Source of the DNA: Nocardia seriolae NBRC 15557
Lineage (GTDB): Bacteria; Actinomycetota; Actinomycetes; Mycobacteriales; Mycobacteriaceae
Direction: 5' to 3'
Assembly: GCF_007990715.1 (NCBI RefSeq)
Contig: NZ_BJWY01000025.1
Location: 1-64,000 of the forward strand
DNA: 64,000 nt
A program made the translations under genes and the position numbers. Under the pieces are notes generated by a model. That model was not told the origin of the DNA and made no database searches. It saw only the letters and a list, made by a program, of their open reading frames with translations. Numbering within the stretch: the first letter of the stretch is position 1; every line of letters starts with the position of its first letter. Below are positions 42,861-51,790 of this stretch, piece by piece.

Positions 42861-43328
42861 TCACGGCGCGGGCGGGTGCTCGATGAGCGCGGGAAGCGGT
42901 TCTCCGGCATCCGAATCCAGGTCGAACGGCGGCGTCGTCCCGGCCAGGCTGAGGTATCCGCTCAGGCTCTGGGTGAGGGAGAACCCGAACCCGTCGGGTG
43001 TGCGCGTGTACCCGAGGCGCGGCACCGCGTCCGGCTCCTCATCAGCCGACCAGCCCTGTTCGGCCCAGGCCCGCAACACCAGGTCGAAGTACCGGTCCGA
43101 CTCCGCGGGCGCGGCTCCGACCACCCAGTACCTGATGTCCAGGAACCGCAGCGGATTGTCGGGATCATTGCCGTCCCAGCTCAGGTCGACGCCGCTGTGG
43201 AACACGGCCTTGGGCAGATCCGGGTGCCGCAACGCCAGGCCCACTTCGGCGGGCAGCGCCCGCAGCGTCGCCTCGAAGTGGTGGAGCAGCTGTGCGCGGG
43301 CGGCGGCCCGCGTTGTCGCCGTCGGCAT
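42861..43328 (-). CDS. Hypothetical protein, candidate immunity protein of the second toxin
   Basis: The 155-residue protein has no signal peptide or membrane helix. It contains DIRYWVVG, YFDLVLRAWAEQGW and a C-terminal FGFSLTQSLSGYLSLAGTTPPF. That last region looks like the C-terminal half of small actinobacterial lipoprotein-like domains, but without export signal. It lies 63 bp downstream of the second toxin gene on the same strand, the standard place for an immunity gene; this role is inference. In the gap a 13-bp sequence GTTCCGTCGGGTG occurs twice (43347 and 43369). Confidence 0.6.
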   Translation of the reverse strand: MPTATTRAAARAQLLHHFEATLRALPAEVGLALRHPDLPKAVFHSGVDLSWDGNDPDNPLRFLDIRYWVVGAAPAESDRYFDLVLRAWAEQGWSADEEPDAVPRLGYTRTPDGFGFSLTQSLSGYLSLAGTTPPFDLDSDAGEPLPALIEHPPAP

Positions 43329-43391
43329 TCCGTCCTCGTTTCATCTGTTCCGTCGGGTGGCTTCGTCGGTTCCGTCGGGTGCCGGGACCGG

Positions 43392-46300
43392 TCAGCGCAC
43401 GCGATGCCCTTGACCGGTGATGATCAGCCCCAGGTTCCGGTATGAGGTCGGGTGGTCGGAACTGAAGTAGTTCTTGCCACCGTGGTCGTCCGGATTCCAG
43501 CCGAGCCGCGTCGGGCTGCGCCTGGTGCCGGACTCGAAAACCCTAGCGCCGAACTCCGGATCGCTGGGCGCGGGTCCGTGCGTGGGCGGCATCAGCTGGA
43601 TGGAGTCGTACTCGGCCATGGTGGCGAAGACATGCTCGCCGATCCCCGCCGGATCGACGCCGGTCAGCCGCAGGCCCCCGACGTGGCTGACGCCCGTGCC
43701 CCAGCTCCCGATGAAAACCAGTGCGTCGGTATTGAGTTCGTGTCCGTGACCGGCCGCATGCCCGCCGGTGACTGCGCCGTAGGAGTGCGCGAGCGTCGTG
43801 GTGTTCGCGGGCGGCCCCTGATGGGTGGCGCGCAGCCCGTCGTGGAATTCGCGCACCTTGGCCGCGCCGTTCTCCGCGTGCTCGGAATGCACCGCCTGAT
43901 TCAGCGAATTCGGATTGTTGTAGGCCCCGAACAGAACCACCGAGGTGGTACCGCCCGGATCGATCGCCAGCGCGGCCTGCCGCACCTGCTCGAGCGTGTC
44001 GAGCGCGTAGCCGACACCGCTGCGCCGCCGGAACGCGCCCGCCAACTCGACGACCACGTGATCGGCGGTATCGGGATCGCCGAGCGCGTAGATGTATTGG
44101 AGCCGCTCGTCGAGGTAGGCCAGCAGGACGTCGGGGCGGCCCTCCGGCGTCGGCTGGTCGAGGTAGTTCTCGCGAATGTCCTTGATGATGCCGAGGCGAT
44201 TCTCGTTCTGCTCGCGCAGCGCCTGCTCGTGCAGCTGTTTCAGGGTCTCCCGGTTGTAGTGGTCGCGGTCGGTGTGCGGGATGCCGTCGCGGTTTCCGAT
44301 GAAGGGATCGGCCCGATGCCAGGCGTCCTTCTCGGCATCGGACAGGTGCTGCCACGCCTCGTGCAGCTCGTGCGGATCGGTCGGCAGCCGATGGTCCGGA
44401 TTATCCGGTAGCCCGATGTCCGGCACCGGCGTGTGCTCCGGAGCCTCCTCGGTGCCCGGCGGCCAGCGGAACCACCGTTCCCCGGTCCGGACATCCTCGA
44501 CCGTGTGATGGTCCATGGGCCGCAAGTATCCGGAATCGGCCGGGTGGTCGGATTCGGCTCCTGCGGCTTGCAGCCGCTCCAGGTGCCGAGCCATCTCGTC
44601 GCGGTAAAGCATGTGCGCCCGCAGTTCGGCTCCGTGCGTGCGCAGGGACAGGAAGTCGAGCGCGTGCGCGGCCCGGTTGTCGAGGCGCAGCGCATCGACG
44701 TATTCCCGGTCGGCAGTGGGCAATTCGGAGTCGCGACGCCCGACATCGGCGAGCAACTCGTCGACCCGTCCGCGTGCCCGCTCGGTCAGGTACTCGTCGA
44801 CGATCGCGCGCCGATCGGCCGCACCCGGTGTGCCCTCGCGCAGCCCGAGCCGTTCGACCAGGCTCAGCGCCTCGCGGCGGGTGAATTCCGGCCCGGCGGC
44901 ATCGGTTTCGGGTGCGTGTGTACGTTCGGCCAGCTCACGCAACTGCCGGATCCGGCCGAGATCGTGCGCGGTAGGCGCCGCGTCGCGATCGCTCGGACCG
45001 GGTCGCAATACGCCGTCGTCCGGTATCCGCGCCTGCTCGATCAGGCGCGCGAGTCCCGGATCATGCTGGGCCAGTAGCCGTTCGACGGTGGGCGCGTGCT
45101 CGGGATCGTGGAGCCCCAGATGGTAAGTCAGGTCGGCGAGGTCGCGGTACAGCGGCGCCATGACGACGTCCTTGGCGCGCACCAGATTGCCCGCGCCGAT
45201 CTGCTCGATCAGCACCCGCAGTTCGGCGAAGCGGCCGCCCAGATGCGAGGTCATCCGGTCGGGCCGGTCGTCGGAGGGATCGATAACGACCTGGTCGTCG
45301 TGGATCAGCCGGATCTCGGCCAGCTCGTGCGCGACCGCGCGCACCACGTCGCCGTCGCGGGCTCGCGGCGAGACCTGGATGTCGTACCCGGTGACCCGGC
45401 CGGATTCGTCTGTGCGCGCGTGGAATTCGGCGACCGCGTTTCCGGTGGTCGAAGCCACGTCCACGCGGATGTCGATCGGGCGGCCGTCATGCGTCATCTC
45501 GAACCGGCCGGTGTCGTGGTTCCACGCCACCTCCCCGGGTTCGATGAGCCGTAGATTGCCCTCGACCCTCTCTACCACGGATTCCCGTGTCAGATCCGGC
45601 ATCCCGGACGGGCGCGCGTCGCCGCGGAAGTCACCGACCGGGCTCGCCGTGCCGTGCTCGCCCGACACCGGTTCCCCGGTGTGTGAAGCCTGTACGGGGT
45701 GAACGGGTTCCGTGCCGGGCGGGAGTCTCCGAGGCTCGGGTGGTCCGCCCGGTGCATCTTGGGCGGACCCCGCCGGGTGGTATCGATCGACGAGATTCTC
45801 CGGCCCCGAGGGGAAGTCGGCGTAGCGGCCGCTGAAGTTATGGGCCTCGCCCATGCTGTGATTGCAGTTGGCGCAGTACGGGGTGTCCTTCGGTGCGTCG
45901 CCCTCGAAGGGTTTGTAGGTCTGGGAATACATTTCGGCCATGGCTTCGCGGCCGGTGGGCAGTTCCGGCAGCCCTTGCCTGCGCAGTTCCACATTCGCGT
46001 GCTCACGCGCCCACAGCGCCGCATTGGCGGCCTTGACCTCGGCGTGGCCCCAGGGCCGGTCGAAGTGCGGGTACGGCCGAACCTCCGGGGCGTAACCGGG
46101 ATAGGTCTTGCTCTCGGGTCGGCCGTCGCGGCTCAGGTTGGGGTAGCCCCCTTCCGGGCGCGCCCGCCCGGCGGCCTCCATCGCATCGATATTGGCCTGC
46201 AGTGTGGGATGGCGTTCGTCCTTCGGGACGACCTCGTTCTGCTTGCCGTTGGCCCCCTCGTAGGCGATGCCGGTCCGCAGGTCGACGACCACGGCGGTCA

Positions 46301-49300
46301 CGGTGCCGTGCCGCTTCTGGCCCACGTAGGTGCCGTCCTGCTGCGCCTTGGCCACGCGCTTCTGCGTCTTGATCGGCTTCTCGCCCGGCTGCTGCGAGAA
46401 CGAGTCGGCCGCGGCCCGGAACTGCCCGGCCCGCTCGCGCGCGATCTTGTCGACGTGCTCCTGGACGGGCCTGCCGTCGACGGTGGCGATCAGCTCGCCG
46501 TCCTTCCCGATGCCGCCCGGATGCTCGTTCAAGTCCGCGATCGGCTTGGTGTCCGGCGTGGTCGGGGCCGTCGTGTGGTCGTGGGTTCCCATGGTCTGAG
46601 GATGCAGCTGGGCCGCAGGAATTTCCGGGTGCTCGGCGCTTTCCGGATGCGCCGGGCTTTCCGGATGCGCGGGGTATTCCGGGTGCGCGTGGCCGCTCTG
46701 TTCTTCGAGTTCGTAGCGGTGCGCGAGCTGGGGATCGTGCTCGGCCAGCAACCGGCGCACGGTCTCGGCGTGGGCGGGGTCGTGCATGCCGAGGTGGTCG
46801 GCGAGGTCGCGGAGGTCCTGACGGAGGCGTGGAAGTTCGTGTGCGTGTGCCGGATCCGCGCTCGCCCGGTCGATGTGCTCGGCGAGCACCCGCATTTCGG
46901 CGAACCGGCCGCCCAGGTGGGTGGTCATCGTCGAGGGGCGATCGTCGTGCGGATCGACGCGAATCTCCGGGTCCTGCGACAGCCTGATCTCGGCCAGTTC
47001 GTGTGCCAGCGCGCGCGGTACGTCCACGTCGCGCGCGCGTTCGGAGAGTACGACGTCATAGCCGGAACCGTCGGGCCGCTCATGGAATTCGGCCACATTG
47101 CGATCGGCGGTCTCGCCCACGGTGACCTTCACGGTGCGGCCGTCGGGGAGTTCGAAGTGCTGTCGGTCGTGGTTCCAGACGACGTCCTCCGGGCCGATGA
47201 CGCCCAGGTGCTCCCGGATCTGGTCGTGCACGAACTCCGGCCGCAGGTGTTCCGCGCCTTCGCGGGCGTCACCGTGGAAATCGCCTACCGGGCTCGCGTT
47301 CCCGTGTTCCGCGGTCTCGGACGGCTGGTGTGTCCCGGCCGGCTCGTGCGTCCCGGGCGCGTCCGGTTGGTACGAGAGCGTCCACCGATGCTCGGGCTGC
47401 GGCGTCGAGAAGTCGGCCATCTTCTCGTGCGGCAGCGTATTGCTGCCCCCGGCGTCGATTGTGTAGTAGTAGTCCCGATTCCCGGGGTGCTCGAAGTCGG
47501 TCCGCTCCATAAGCTCGAACGGATTCCGGCCGTCCTGGTGCGCCCGTTCCAGCGCCTCCCACAGCTTGGTGCCGAGAATGTGGTAGCGAGTGCCCGGGGC
47601 CCCGCCGACCTTGTCGGGCTTCATGTCCCACTGGACCTCGACGCGCCCGCCCGGTGCCATGATCTCCGAAAGATGCCCCGCGATGGCGTGATACGCCGCG
47701 TCCGGGAGCTTGGCGCTGACATTGTTGATGAAGACCCGGGCGATCTCACCGCCGAGCAGGTGACCATTGCCCAGCATGTCGCCGTAGACCATGACGGTGC
47801 CGGGCTCCATGAGCGGCCCGGCGTCGAGAATGCCCTGATCGCGCCGGCGCTGCGCGACGATCGCGGCGTCGGCGAGTTCGGTTTTGATGATCAGCCCGCC
47901 GCCGGCCCGGTCGCCCGGCGGGGTCATCTCGACGGCGAACGCGCCGCGGCCGACACCGACATCGATAGTGTGGCCGCCCGCCGCGGCCGCGGGCACTTCG
48001 GGCCGCGGTTGGTGCACGATGGGCTCGTTGTCCGCGCCGAAACGATACTGCTCCAGGGGAAGCCGATGCTGCGGCTGCGGGCGGGGCAGCACCTCGACGG
48101 TGGACAGGCCGTCGACCGCGTCGTGCAGGACGACCGTGTATTCGATATTGAGCCCGTGCTCGGCGGCCGCGCGGTTGGCCCGGTCGATGCCGTGCAGGAA
48201 GTCCGCGAGGGTGGCGTGGGGGCCGCCGTCCACGAGTCCGGTCGCGTGATCGATGACGCCCGCGATGCGGTCGGGAGCGTTCTCGAAAGCGTCAGCGGCA
48301 TCGTGCATCTGCCGGAAGCGATCGGGACCGAGCGCGTCGCGCGCCTCCTGCGGCATGCCGTCGTGGAAGTCGTCGATGGCCCGGTGGATGGCCGCGGCCT
48401 GCTCCGGCCCGCGCAGGGTCGGATGGTTGATGGCCGCGTTGATCGGATCGATGGCCTTGAACAGACCGGGCACCTTGCCCCGGGCGGTCCTGGCCTCCTC
48501 CTCGAAGATGCGCTCGAACACCCGCCGCGAAAGCTCCTCGCGCATACGGCCGTTGAGACCGTGCTCTTCGGCGCGCAGCAGATCGGCGGCGTGGTCACCG
48601 GTCAGCAGCTCGCGCAACCGGTCCAGGTGGTCCAGCGCGGCCCGGTGGAATTCCTCCTCGGTGAGGTGCGGATCGAAGGTCGGCCGTTCGGCCAGCACGC
48701 CCGCGCGTTCGAGCTCCAGCCGGTGCGCGAGTACCGGATCATGCTCGGCCAGTAGCCGTTCCACGGTCGGTGCGTGCGCCGGATCGTGGAATCCGAGGTG
48801 GTCCATCAGGTCGTGCAGGTCGTGGCGCAGGCCGGGCAGCTCGGCGGCCCGGGCCGGATCCATGACGGCACGGTCGATATAGGTGGTGAGCGTGCGCAAT
48901 TCGGCGAAGCGGCCGCCCAGCTGAGTGGACATCCGGGTGGGCCGATCATCGTGGGGATCGATCAGGATGTCGTCGTCCTGCGACAGCCGGATCTCGGCCA
49001 TCTCGTGGGCGAGCGCGCGCACCACGTCCTCGTCGCGAGCGTGTTTTGACACCCGCACGTTGAAACCGTCGGCGCTGGGCACGAATTCGGCCACATTTCG
49101 ATTCGAGGTCTCACCGACATCGACCCGCGCGATGCGCCCGTCCGACAGCACGAAGTGCCGCTCGTCCGGATTCCAGGCCACCCCTTCGGGCGCGATGAGC
49201 CGCAGATTGTCCTGAATCCGCTTGTGCATGACCTTGGGCGTGAGCTCGCCCTCGGCCCGGGCCTCGCCGTTGAAGTCACCGACCGGCCCCGCCGCAGCGG

Positions 49301-51641
49301 TGTCGAACTTGCGCGAGTCGGTGGGCCGGGCGCGGTCGGCATGCTGAGGCGCATCGACGGGAATCGGGAGGACGGCGGCCGCGTCGGGGTGCGTGTCCAG
49401 AGAATCCTCACGGCCACTGTGGGATTCACCGTGATCGCCGGACAAATCGAGGAAATCGTCCGGTCCGGCTGCGTGCGCGTGCTGTTCGTGGTCGTTGCCC
49501 GGGGCGGACTCGGGGCGCTGCGCGGTCGGCTCGACTCCGGTGCGGGTGGCCTGCACCGGGGCATCCGGCCGGGTGGCACGGTCGACTCCGGCACGAGCAT
49601 CGGGGGTCCGGGGCGAGTTGCCTTCTGCGGGCCGGGGTGTCGTGCCGTCCGTAGGCTTGGGCGTCGTGCCGTCGGCGGGTTTGGCGGCGCCGTCCATCGG
49701 CGAGCGGATCGGATCACGCTGGACGCCAGGTGATTTGGCCGCATCGTTTGCCGGTGCCCGAGTTTCGCCGGGTGAGCCGTGCGTGGACGGGTTCGCCGTA
49801 CTCTTGCCGGTCTCGCCTTCGGACCGGGCGGTCCCGTCGGTCGAGAAGTTCGTCGCCGCGGTCGAATTCGCGTCCCTGGTCGGATCCGCGGTGCGCTCCG
49901 ATCCGGATTCCGGTGCGCGCGAATCCACGCCGGTCTCGTGCGGGCGACCGGATGCGTCCGTCGCGGCCGTGCCGTCCCCGGCACGATGCTCCGGAGTACC
50001 GCTCGTATCCGCGCGCGTGCCCGCTCCGGAGGTCTCGTCGCCCGTGTGACCGCCGCCCGTCGACTGGGTGTCGGCGGAGCGGTGCGACGGCGAATCGCTC
50101 ACGCCCGCGGTGTCCTGCGGATTCGCTTCGGGACGCTCACGTCGGCCGTCGGAGCCGAACGAGCCGTTGTTGTCGGATCGGGCGGAGTCGGCTCCCTGAT
50201 CGGTCGGCCGATCATGCCCATGGTCGGCGGGCGCGACATCGGTGGCCGCCCCGGACCCGGCCGGGTGCAACTGCGGTCCGCCGGACTGCTGCCCGTGGTC
50301 GCCGTCCCGCCCTCCAGACGAATCGCCGTTATTGCCTTGCTGCCCATTGGCGTTGGGATCCCCGGTCGCTCCGTGCTGCCCGCCGCCGTCCGCCTCTCCA
50401 GTCGTATTGTGGCCGCTGCCGTTGGTATCGCCCCCGGTCGTGTGGCCATTGCCGTGGGTGTCGGTGCCGGTGCCGGTGCCGTGGTGGCCGTTGCCGTTGG
50501 TCTCGGCCCCGGTGGTGTGGCCGTCGCCGTTGGCATCGGTGCCGGTCGTTTGGTGGCCGTCGCCGTTGGCATCTGCCCCGGCGGTGTGGCCGTCCGGGGT
50601 CGTGACGGCGTGGTCGAAGGTGGCGGGTTTGGTGCCGTTCTCGCCGGGGACCCGCGTGCTGCCGTCGCCGGTGTCATGGCCGCCCATGGGCCCGTTGTGG
50701 TTGGTATCGCCCACGTATCCGTGCAACCCGCTGGGCGCCGCCCCGGCGAACGCGCCGCCGGTGAGCGCGCGCGGGTCGAAACTCCAGTCGCCATTGATGG
50801 TTCCATTGGCGAGCCAGCCCGCCCCGGCGCCGCCCACCCCTGCGGTCGCCCCGGTGAGCGCCCCGTTGAACGCGCCCTTCCAGCCGCCCATTTCGGTGGG
50901 CAGGGCACGGTTCGCACCGAAGCCGATCGCGCCGCCCGCGCCGCCGGACAGTCCGGCGAACAGCGCGTTCTTCCCGATCGCATCCCAGTTGAAGCCGTGG
51001 CCGTGCCCGTCCAGATTCTGGATGGACTCGACGAGCAGTTCCTGCGCGGTGGCCTGCAGCGTGGCGATCACCGCGCCCTGACCGATCTCGTAGATGAGTT
51101 TCGGCAGTACCTGTTTCAGCAGCGCGTTGGTGATCCGGCCCTCGATCAGGCTCTCGATCCGCCGGACGAACATGTTGCCGAGCTCGCGGAAGGTGACGCG
51201 GGCCGCGGCGAAGACGGCGGCCTCGGATTCGGGCGCGAACGGCCCGGTGGCAGCGGCCCAGGCGATTTCGCCCAGCAGCCACCCGCCCGCGATATAGAAG
51301 TTGAGCTTGGCCGACTGCAACTGGTCGCCGAATCCGTCCGCGGCCGTGGACAGCTGGCGGTAGTTGTCGCCGAATTCCTTGACCGACCCGTGCCCGGAGT
51401 CGTCACCGTAGCGCAGCGGTTTCAGCCAGTCGATGATTTGTTCGCCGCCGGTCCCGTCCGGATACGCCTTGTCGAGCGCCCCGAGCAGGTGGTCGAGATC
51501 CTTCAGCAGATCATCGGCCTGTCCCGCAACCGATTCCAGGTCGCGGGCCATCTGCCACATGGTGTCTTCGTTACCGTGCGGCCATTCGGAGCCCACCAGC
51601 CAGCTCAGCCATTCGAGCCACGATGGAAACTCCAGCGCCAC
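43392..51641 (-). CDS. CpnT-like multi-effector toxin (methyltransferase-like, YwqJ-like deaminase, DUF1023-like hydrolase)
   Basis: The 2,749-residue protein starts at GTG 51641, set by GAGGTGG seven bases upstream and by alignment to the first toxin (LEWLSWLVGSEWPHGNEDTMW against LEWLGWLVGVEWPEGNEDHMW). Order: WXG100-like domain (1-110), hydrophobic and Gly/Ala-rich part (115-330), Gly/Asn/His-rich repeats and a disordered region (350-780). Then three copies of a module (at about 785, 1450 and 2000), each followed by an effector-like domain: methyltransferase-like with VGVGRGAFAVEM (1227), YwqJ-like deaminase with HAEVKAANAAL and PYCANC (about 1864 and 1918), and a DUF1023-like alpha/beta hydrolase with TTLAHSYGAVTGG (about 2615) at the C-terminus. 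Secretion by an ESX system and cell killing are inferred. Confidence 0.8.
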   Translation of the reverse strand: MALEFPSWLEWLSWLVGSEWPHGNEDTMWQMARDLESVAGQADDLLKDLDHLLGALDKAYPDGTGGEQIIDWLKPLRYGDDSGHGSVKEFGDNYRQLSTAADGFGDQLQSAKLNFYIAGGWLLGEIAWAAATGPFAPESEAAVFAAARVTFRELGNMFVRRIESLIEGRITNALLKQVLPKLIYEIGQGAVIATLQATAQELLVESIQNLDGHGHGFNWDAIGKNALFAGLSGGAGGAIGFGANRALPTEMGGWKGAFNGALTGATAGVGGAGAGWLANGTINGDWSFDPRALTGGAFAGAAPSGLHGYVGDTNHNGPMGGHDTGDGSTRVPGENGTKPATFDHAVTTPDGHTAGADANGDGHQTTGTDANGDGHTTGAETNGNGHHGTGTGTDTHGNGHTTGGDTNGSGHNTTGEADGGGQHGATGDPNANGQQGNNGDSSGGRDGDHGQQSGGPQLHPAGSGAATDVAPADHGHDRPTDQGADSARSDNNGSFGSDGRRERPEANPQDTAGVSDSPSHRSADTQSTGGGHTGDETSGAGTRADTSGTPEHRAGDGTAATDASGRPHETGVDSRAPESGSERTADPTRDANSTAATNFSTDGTARSEGETGKSTANPSTHGSPGETRAPANDAAKSPGVQRDPIRSPMDGAAKPADGTTPKPTDGTTPRPAEGNSPRTPDARAGVDRATRPDAPVQATRTGVEPTAQRPESAPGNDHEQHAHAAGPDDFLDLSGDHGESHSGREDSLDTHPDAAAVLPIPVDAPQHADRARPTDSRKFDTAAAGPVGDFNGEARAEGELTPKVMHKRIQDNLRLIAPEGVAWNPDERHFVLSDGRIARVDVGETSNRNVAEFVPSADGFNVRVSKHARDEDVVRALAHEMAEIRLSQDDDILIDPHDDRPTRMSTQLGGRFAELRTLTTYIDRAVMDPARAAELPGLRHDLHDLMDHLGFHDPAHAPTVERLLAEHDPVLAHRLELERAGVLAERPTFDPHLTEEEFHRAALDHLDRLRELLTGDHAADLLRAEEHGLNGRMREELSRRVFERIFEEEARTARGKVPGLFKAIDPINAAINHPTLRGPEQAAAIHRAIDDFHDGMPQEARDALGPDRFRQMHDAADAFENAPDRIAGVIDHATGLVDGGPHATLADFLHGIDRANRAAAEHGLNIEYTVVLHDAVDGLSTVEVLPRPQPQHRLPLEQYRFGADNEPIVHQPRPEVPAAAAGGHTIDVGVGRGAFAVEMTPPGDRAGGGLIIKTELADAAIVAQRRRDQGILDAGPLMEPGTVMVYGDMLGNGHLLGGEIARVFINNVSAKLPDAAYHAIAGHLSEIMAPGGRVEVQWDMKPDKVGGAPGTRYHILGTKLWEALERAHQDGRNPFELMERTDFEHPGNRDYYYTIDAGGSNTLPHEKMADFSTPQPEHRWTLSYQPDAPGTHEPAGTHQPSETAEHGNASPVGDFHGDAREGAEHLRPEFVHDQIREHLGVIGPEDVVWNHDRQHFELPDGRTVKVTVGETADRNVAEFHERPDGSGYDVVLSERARDVDVPRALAHELAEIRLSQDPEIRVDPHDDRPSTMTTHLGGRFAEMRVLAEHIDRASADPAHAHELPRLRQDLRDLADHLGMHDPAHAETVRRLLAEHDPQLAHRYELEEQSGHAHPEYPAHPESPAHPESAEHPEIPAAQLHPQTMGTHDHTTAPTTPDTKPIADLNEHPGGIGKDGELIATVDGRPVQEHVDKIARERAGQFRAAADSFSQQPGEKPIKTQKRVAKAQQDGTYVGQKRHGTVTAVVVDLRTGIAYEGANGKQNEVVPKDERHPTLQANIDAMEAAGRARPEGGYPNLSRDGRPESKTYPGYAPEVRPYPHFDRPWGHAEVKAANAALWAREHANVELRRQGLPELPTGREAMAEMYSQTYKPFEGDAPKDTPYCANCNHSMGEAHNFSGRYADFPSGPENLVDRYHPAGSAQDAPGGPPEPRRLPPGTEPVHPVQASHTGEPVSGEHGTASPVGDFRGDARPSGMPDLTRESVVERVEGNLRLIEPGEVAWNHDTGRFEMTHDGRPIDIRVDVASTTGNAVAEFHARTDESGRVTGYDIQVSPRARDGDVVRAVAHELAEIRLIHDDQVVIDPSDDRPDRMTSHLGGRFAELRVLIEQIGAGNLVRAKDVVMAPLYRDLADLTYHLGLHDPEHAPTVERLLAQHDPGLARLIEQARIPDDGVLRPGPSDRDAAPTAHDLGRIRQLRELAERTHAPETDAAGPEFTRREALSLVERLGLREGTPGAADRRAIVDEYLTERARGRVDELLADVGRRDSELPTADREYVDALRLDNRAAHALDFLSLRTHGAELRAHMLYRDEMARHLERLQAAGAESDHPADSGYLRPMDHHTVEDVRTGERWFRWPPGTEEAPEHTPVPDIGLPDNPDHRLPTDPHELHEAWQHLSDAEKDAWHRADPFIGNRDGIPHTDRDHYNRETLKQLHEQALREQNENRLGIIKDIRENYLDQPTPEGRPDVLLAYLDERLQYIYALGDPDTADHVVVELAGAFRRRSGVGYALDTLEQVRQAALAIDPGGTTSVVLFGAYNNPNSLNQAVHSEHAENGAAKVREFHDGLRATHQGPPANTTTLAHSYGAVTGGHAAGHGHELNTDALVFIGSWGTGVSHVGGLRLTGVDPAGIGEHVFATMAEYDSIQLMPPTHGPAPSDPEFGARVFESGTRRSPTRLGWNPDDHGGKNYFSSDHPTSYRNLGLIITGQGHRVR
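45035..45644 (-). repeat. PVGDF module, copy 3 of the second toxin
   Basis: This copy begins SPVGDFRGDAR and has NLRLIEPGEVAWNHD, AVAHELAEIRL, DPSDDRPDRMTSHLGGRFAEL and PEHAPTVERLLAQHDPGLA. It precedes the hydrolase domain. It keeps the His-Glu-x-x-Glu core found in all copies. Confidence 0.85.
45810..46560 (-). other. YwqJ-like deaminase domain of the second toxin
   Basis: Zinc-ligand motifs of the deaminase fold are present: His-Ala-Glu in WGHAEVKAANAAL and the Pro-x-Cys-x-x-Cys-like PYCANCN about 55 residues later. VTAVVVDLRTGIAYEGANGK forms the expected strand pair. YwqJ-type domains are predicted nucleic acid or nucleotide deaminases in polymorphic toxins. A YwqK-like gene at 54023 fits the association known in Bacillus. 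Confidence 0.75.
46700..47294 (-). repeat. PVGDF module, copy 2 of the second toxin
   Basis: SPVGDFHGDAREG, LGVIGPEDVVWNHD, ALAHELAEIRLSQD, DPHDDRPSTMTTHLGGRFAEM, and HDPAHAETVRRLLAEHDPQLA mark this copy, which precedes the deaminase domain. Confidence 0.85.
47395..48010 (-). other. Methyltransferase-like domain of the second toxin
   Basis: HTIDVGVGRGAFAVEM resembles SAM-binding motif I (GxGxG with an acidic residue one strand later: ELADA), GTVMVYGDMLGN could carry motif II, and ISEIMAPGGRVEVQWD-like LSEIMAPGGRVEVQWD matches the post-motif LxPGGxL. The fold assignment is by pattern; target unknown. Confidence 0.6.
48700..49289 (-). repeat. PVGDF module, copy 1 of the second toxin
   Basis: PVGDFNGEARAEG, LRLIAPEGVAWNPDE, ALAHEMAEIRLSQD, DPHDDRPTRMSTQLGGRFAEL, and DPAHAPTVERLLAEHDPVLAHR are the landmarks. 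About 200 residues, preceding a helical linker and the methyltransferase-like domain. Confidence 0.85.
50380..50640 (-). repeat. Coding Gly/Asn/His repeats of the second toxin
   Basis: Units of about ten residues of the type DANGDGHTTG, ETNGNGHHGTG, DTNGSGHNTTG form the spacer after the membrane-associated part. They parallel the GHAGG repeats in the first toxin. Confidence 0.8.
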
Positions 51642-51682
51642 AGGCCACCTCACGCCGGTCGGGTTCTGATCTTGGCGAGACC

Positions 51683-51721
51683 GACTGTGCCACAAGGAAG
51701 CAGATGAACTCAACCTGAACG
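51683..51721 (-). promoter_or_regulatory. Shared promoter element upstream of the second toxin gene
   Basis: Read on the minus strand this 39-bp block has TTGAGT, an 18-bp spacer and CACAGT. Apart from a short variable stretch it matches the block at 53295-53332 (both have GTTCA.GTTGAGTTCA at one end and TTGTGG.ACAGTC at the other). A start site near 51676 would give a leader of about 35 nt with the GAGGTGG ribosome-binding site. Confidence 0.55.
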
Positions 51722-51790
51722 AGGAATGAGTCGCCGGTGACGGATCCCGGTACGCCCGGCGGTGATAGGGTCCGGCGGGAAGGAGGCCGC

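Noticed and set aside
45699..48755. A 1,018-codon open frame on the plus strand
   Set aside because: It is the antisense of the second toxin's repeated modules and deaminase domain, which are clearly coding on the minus strand.
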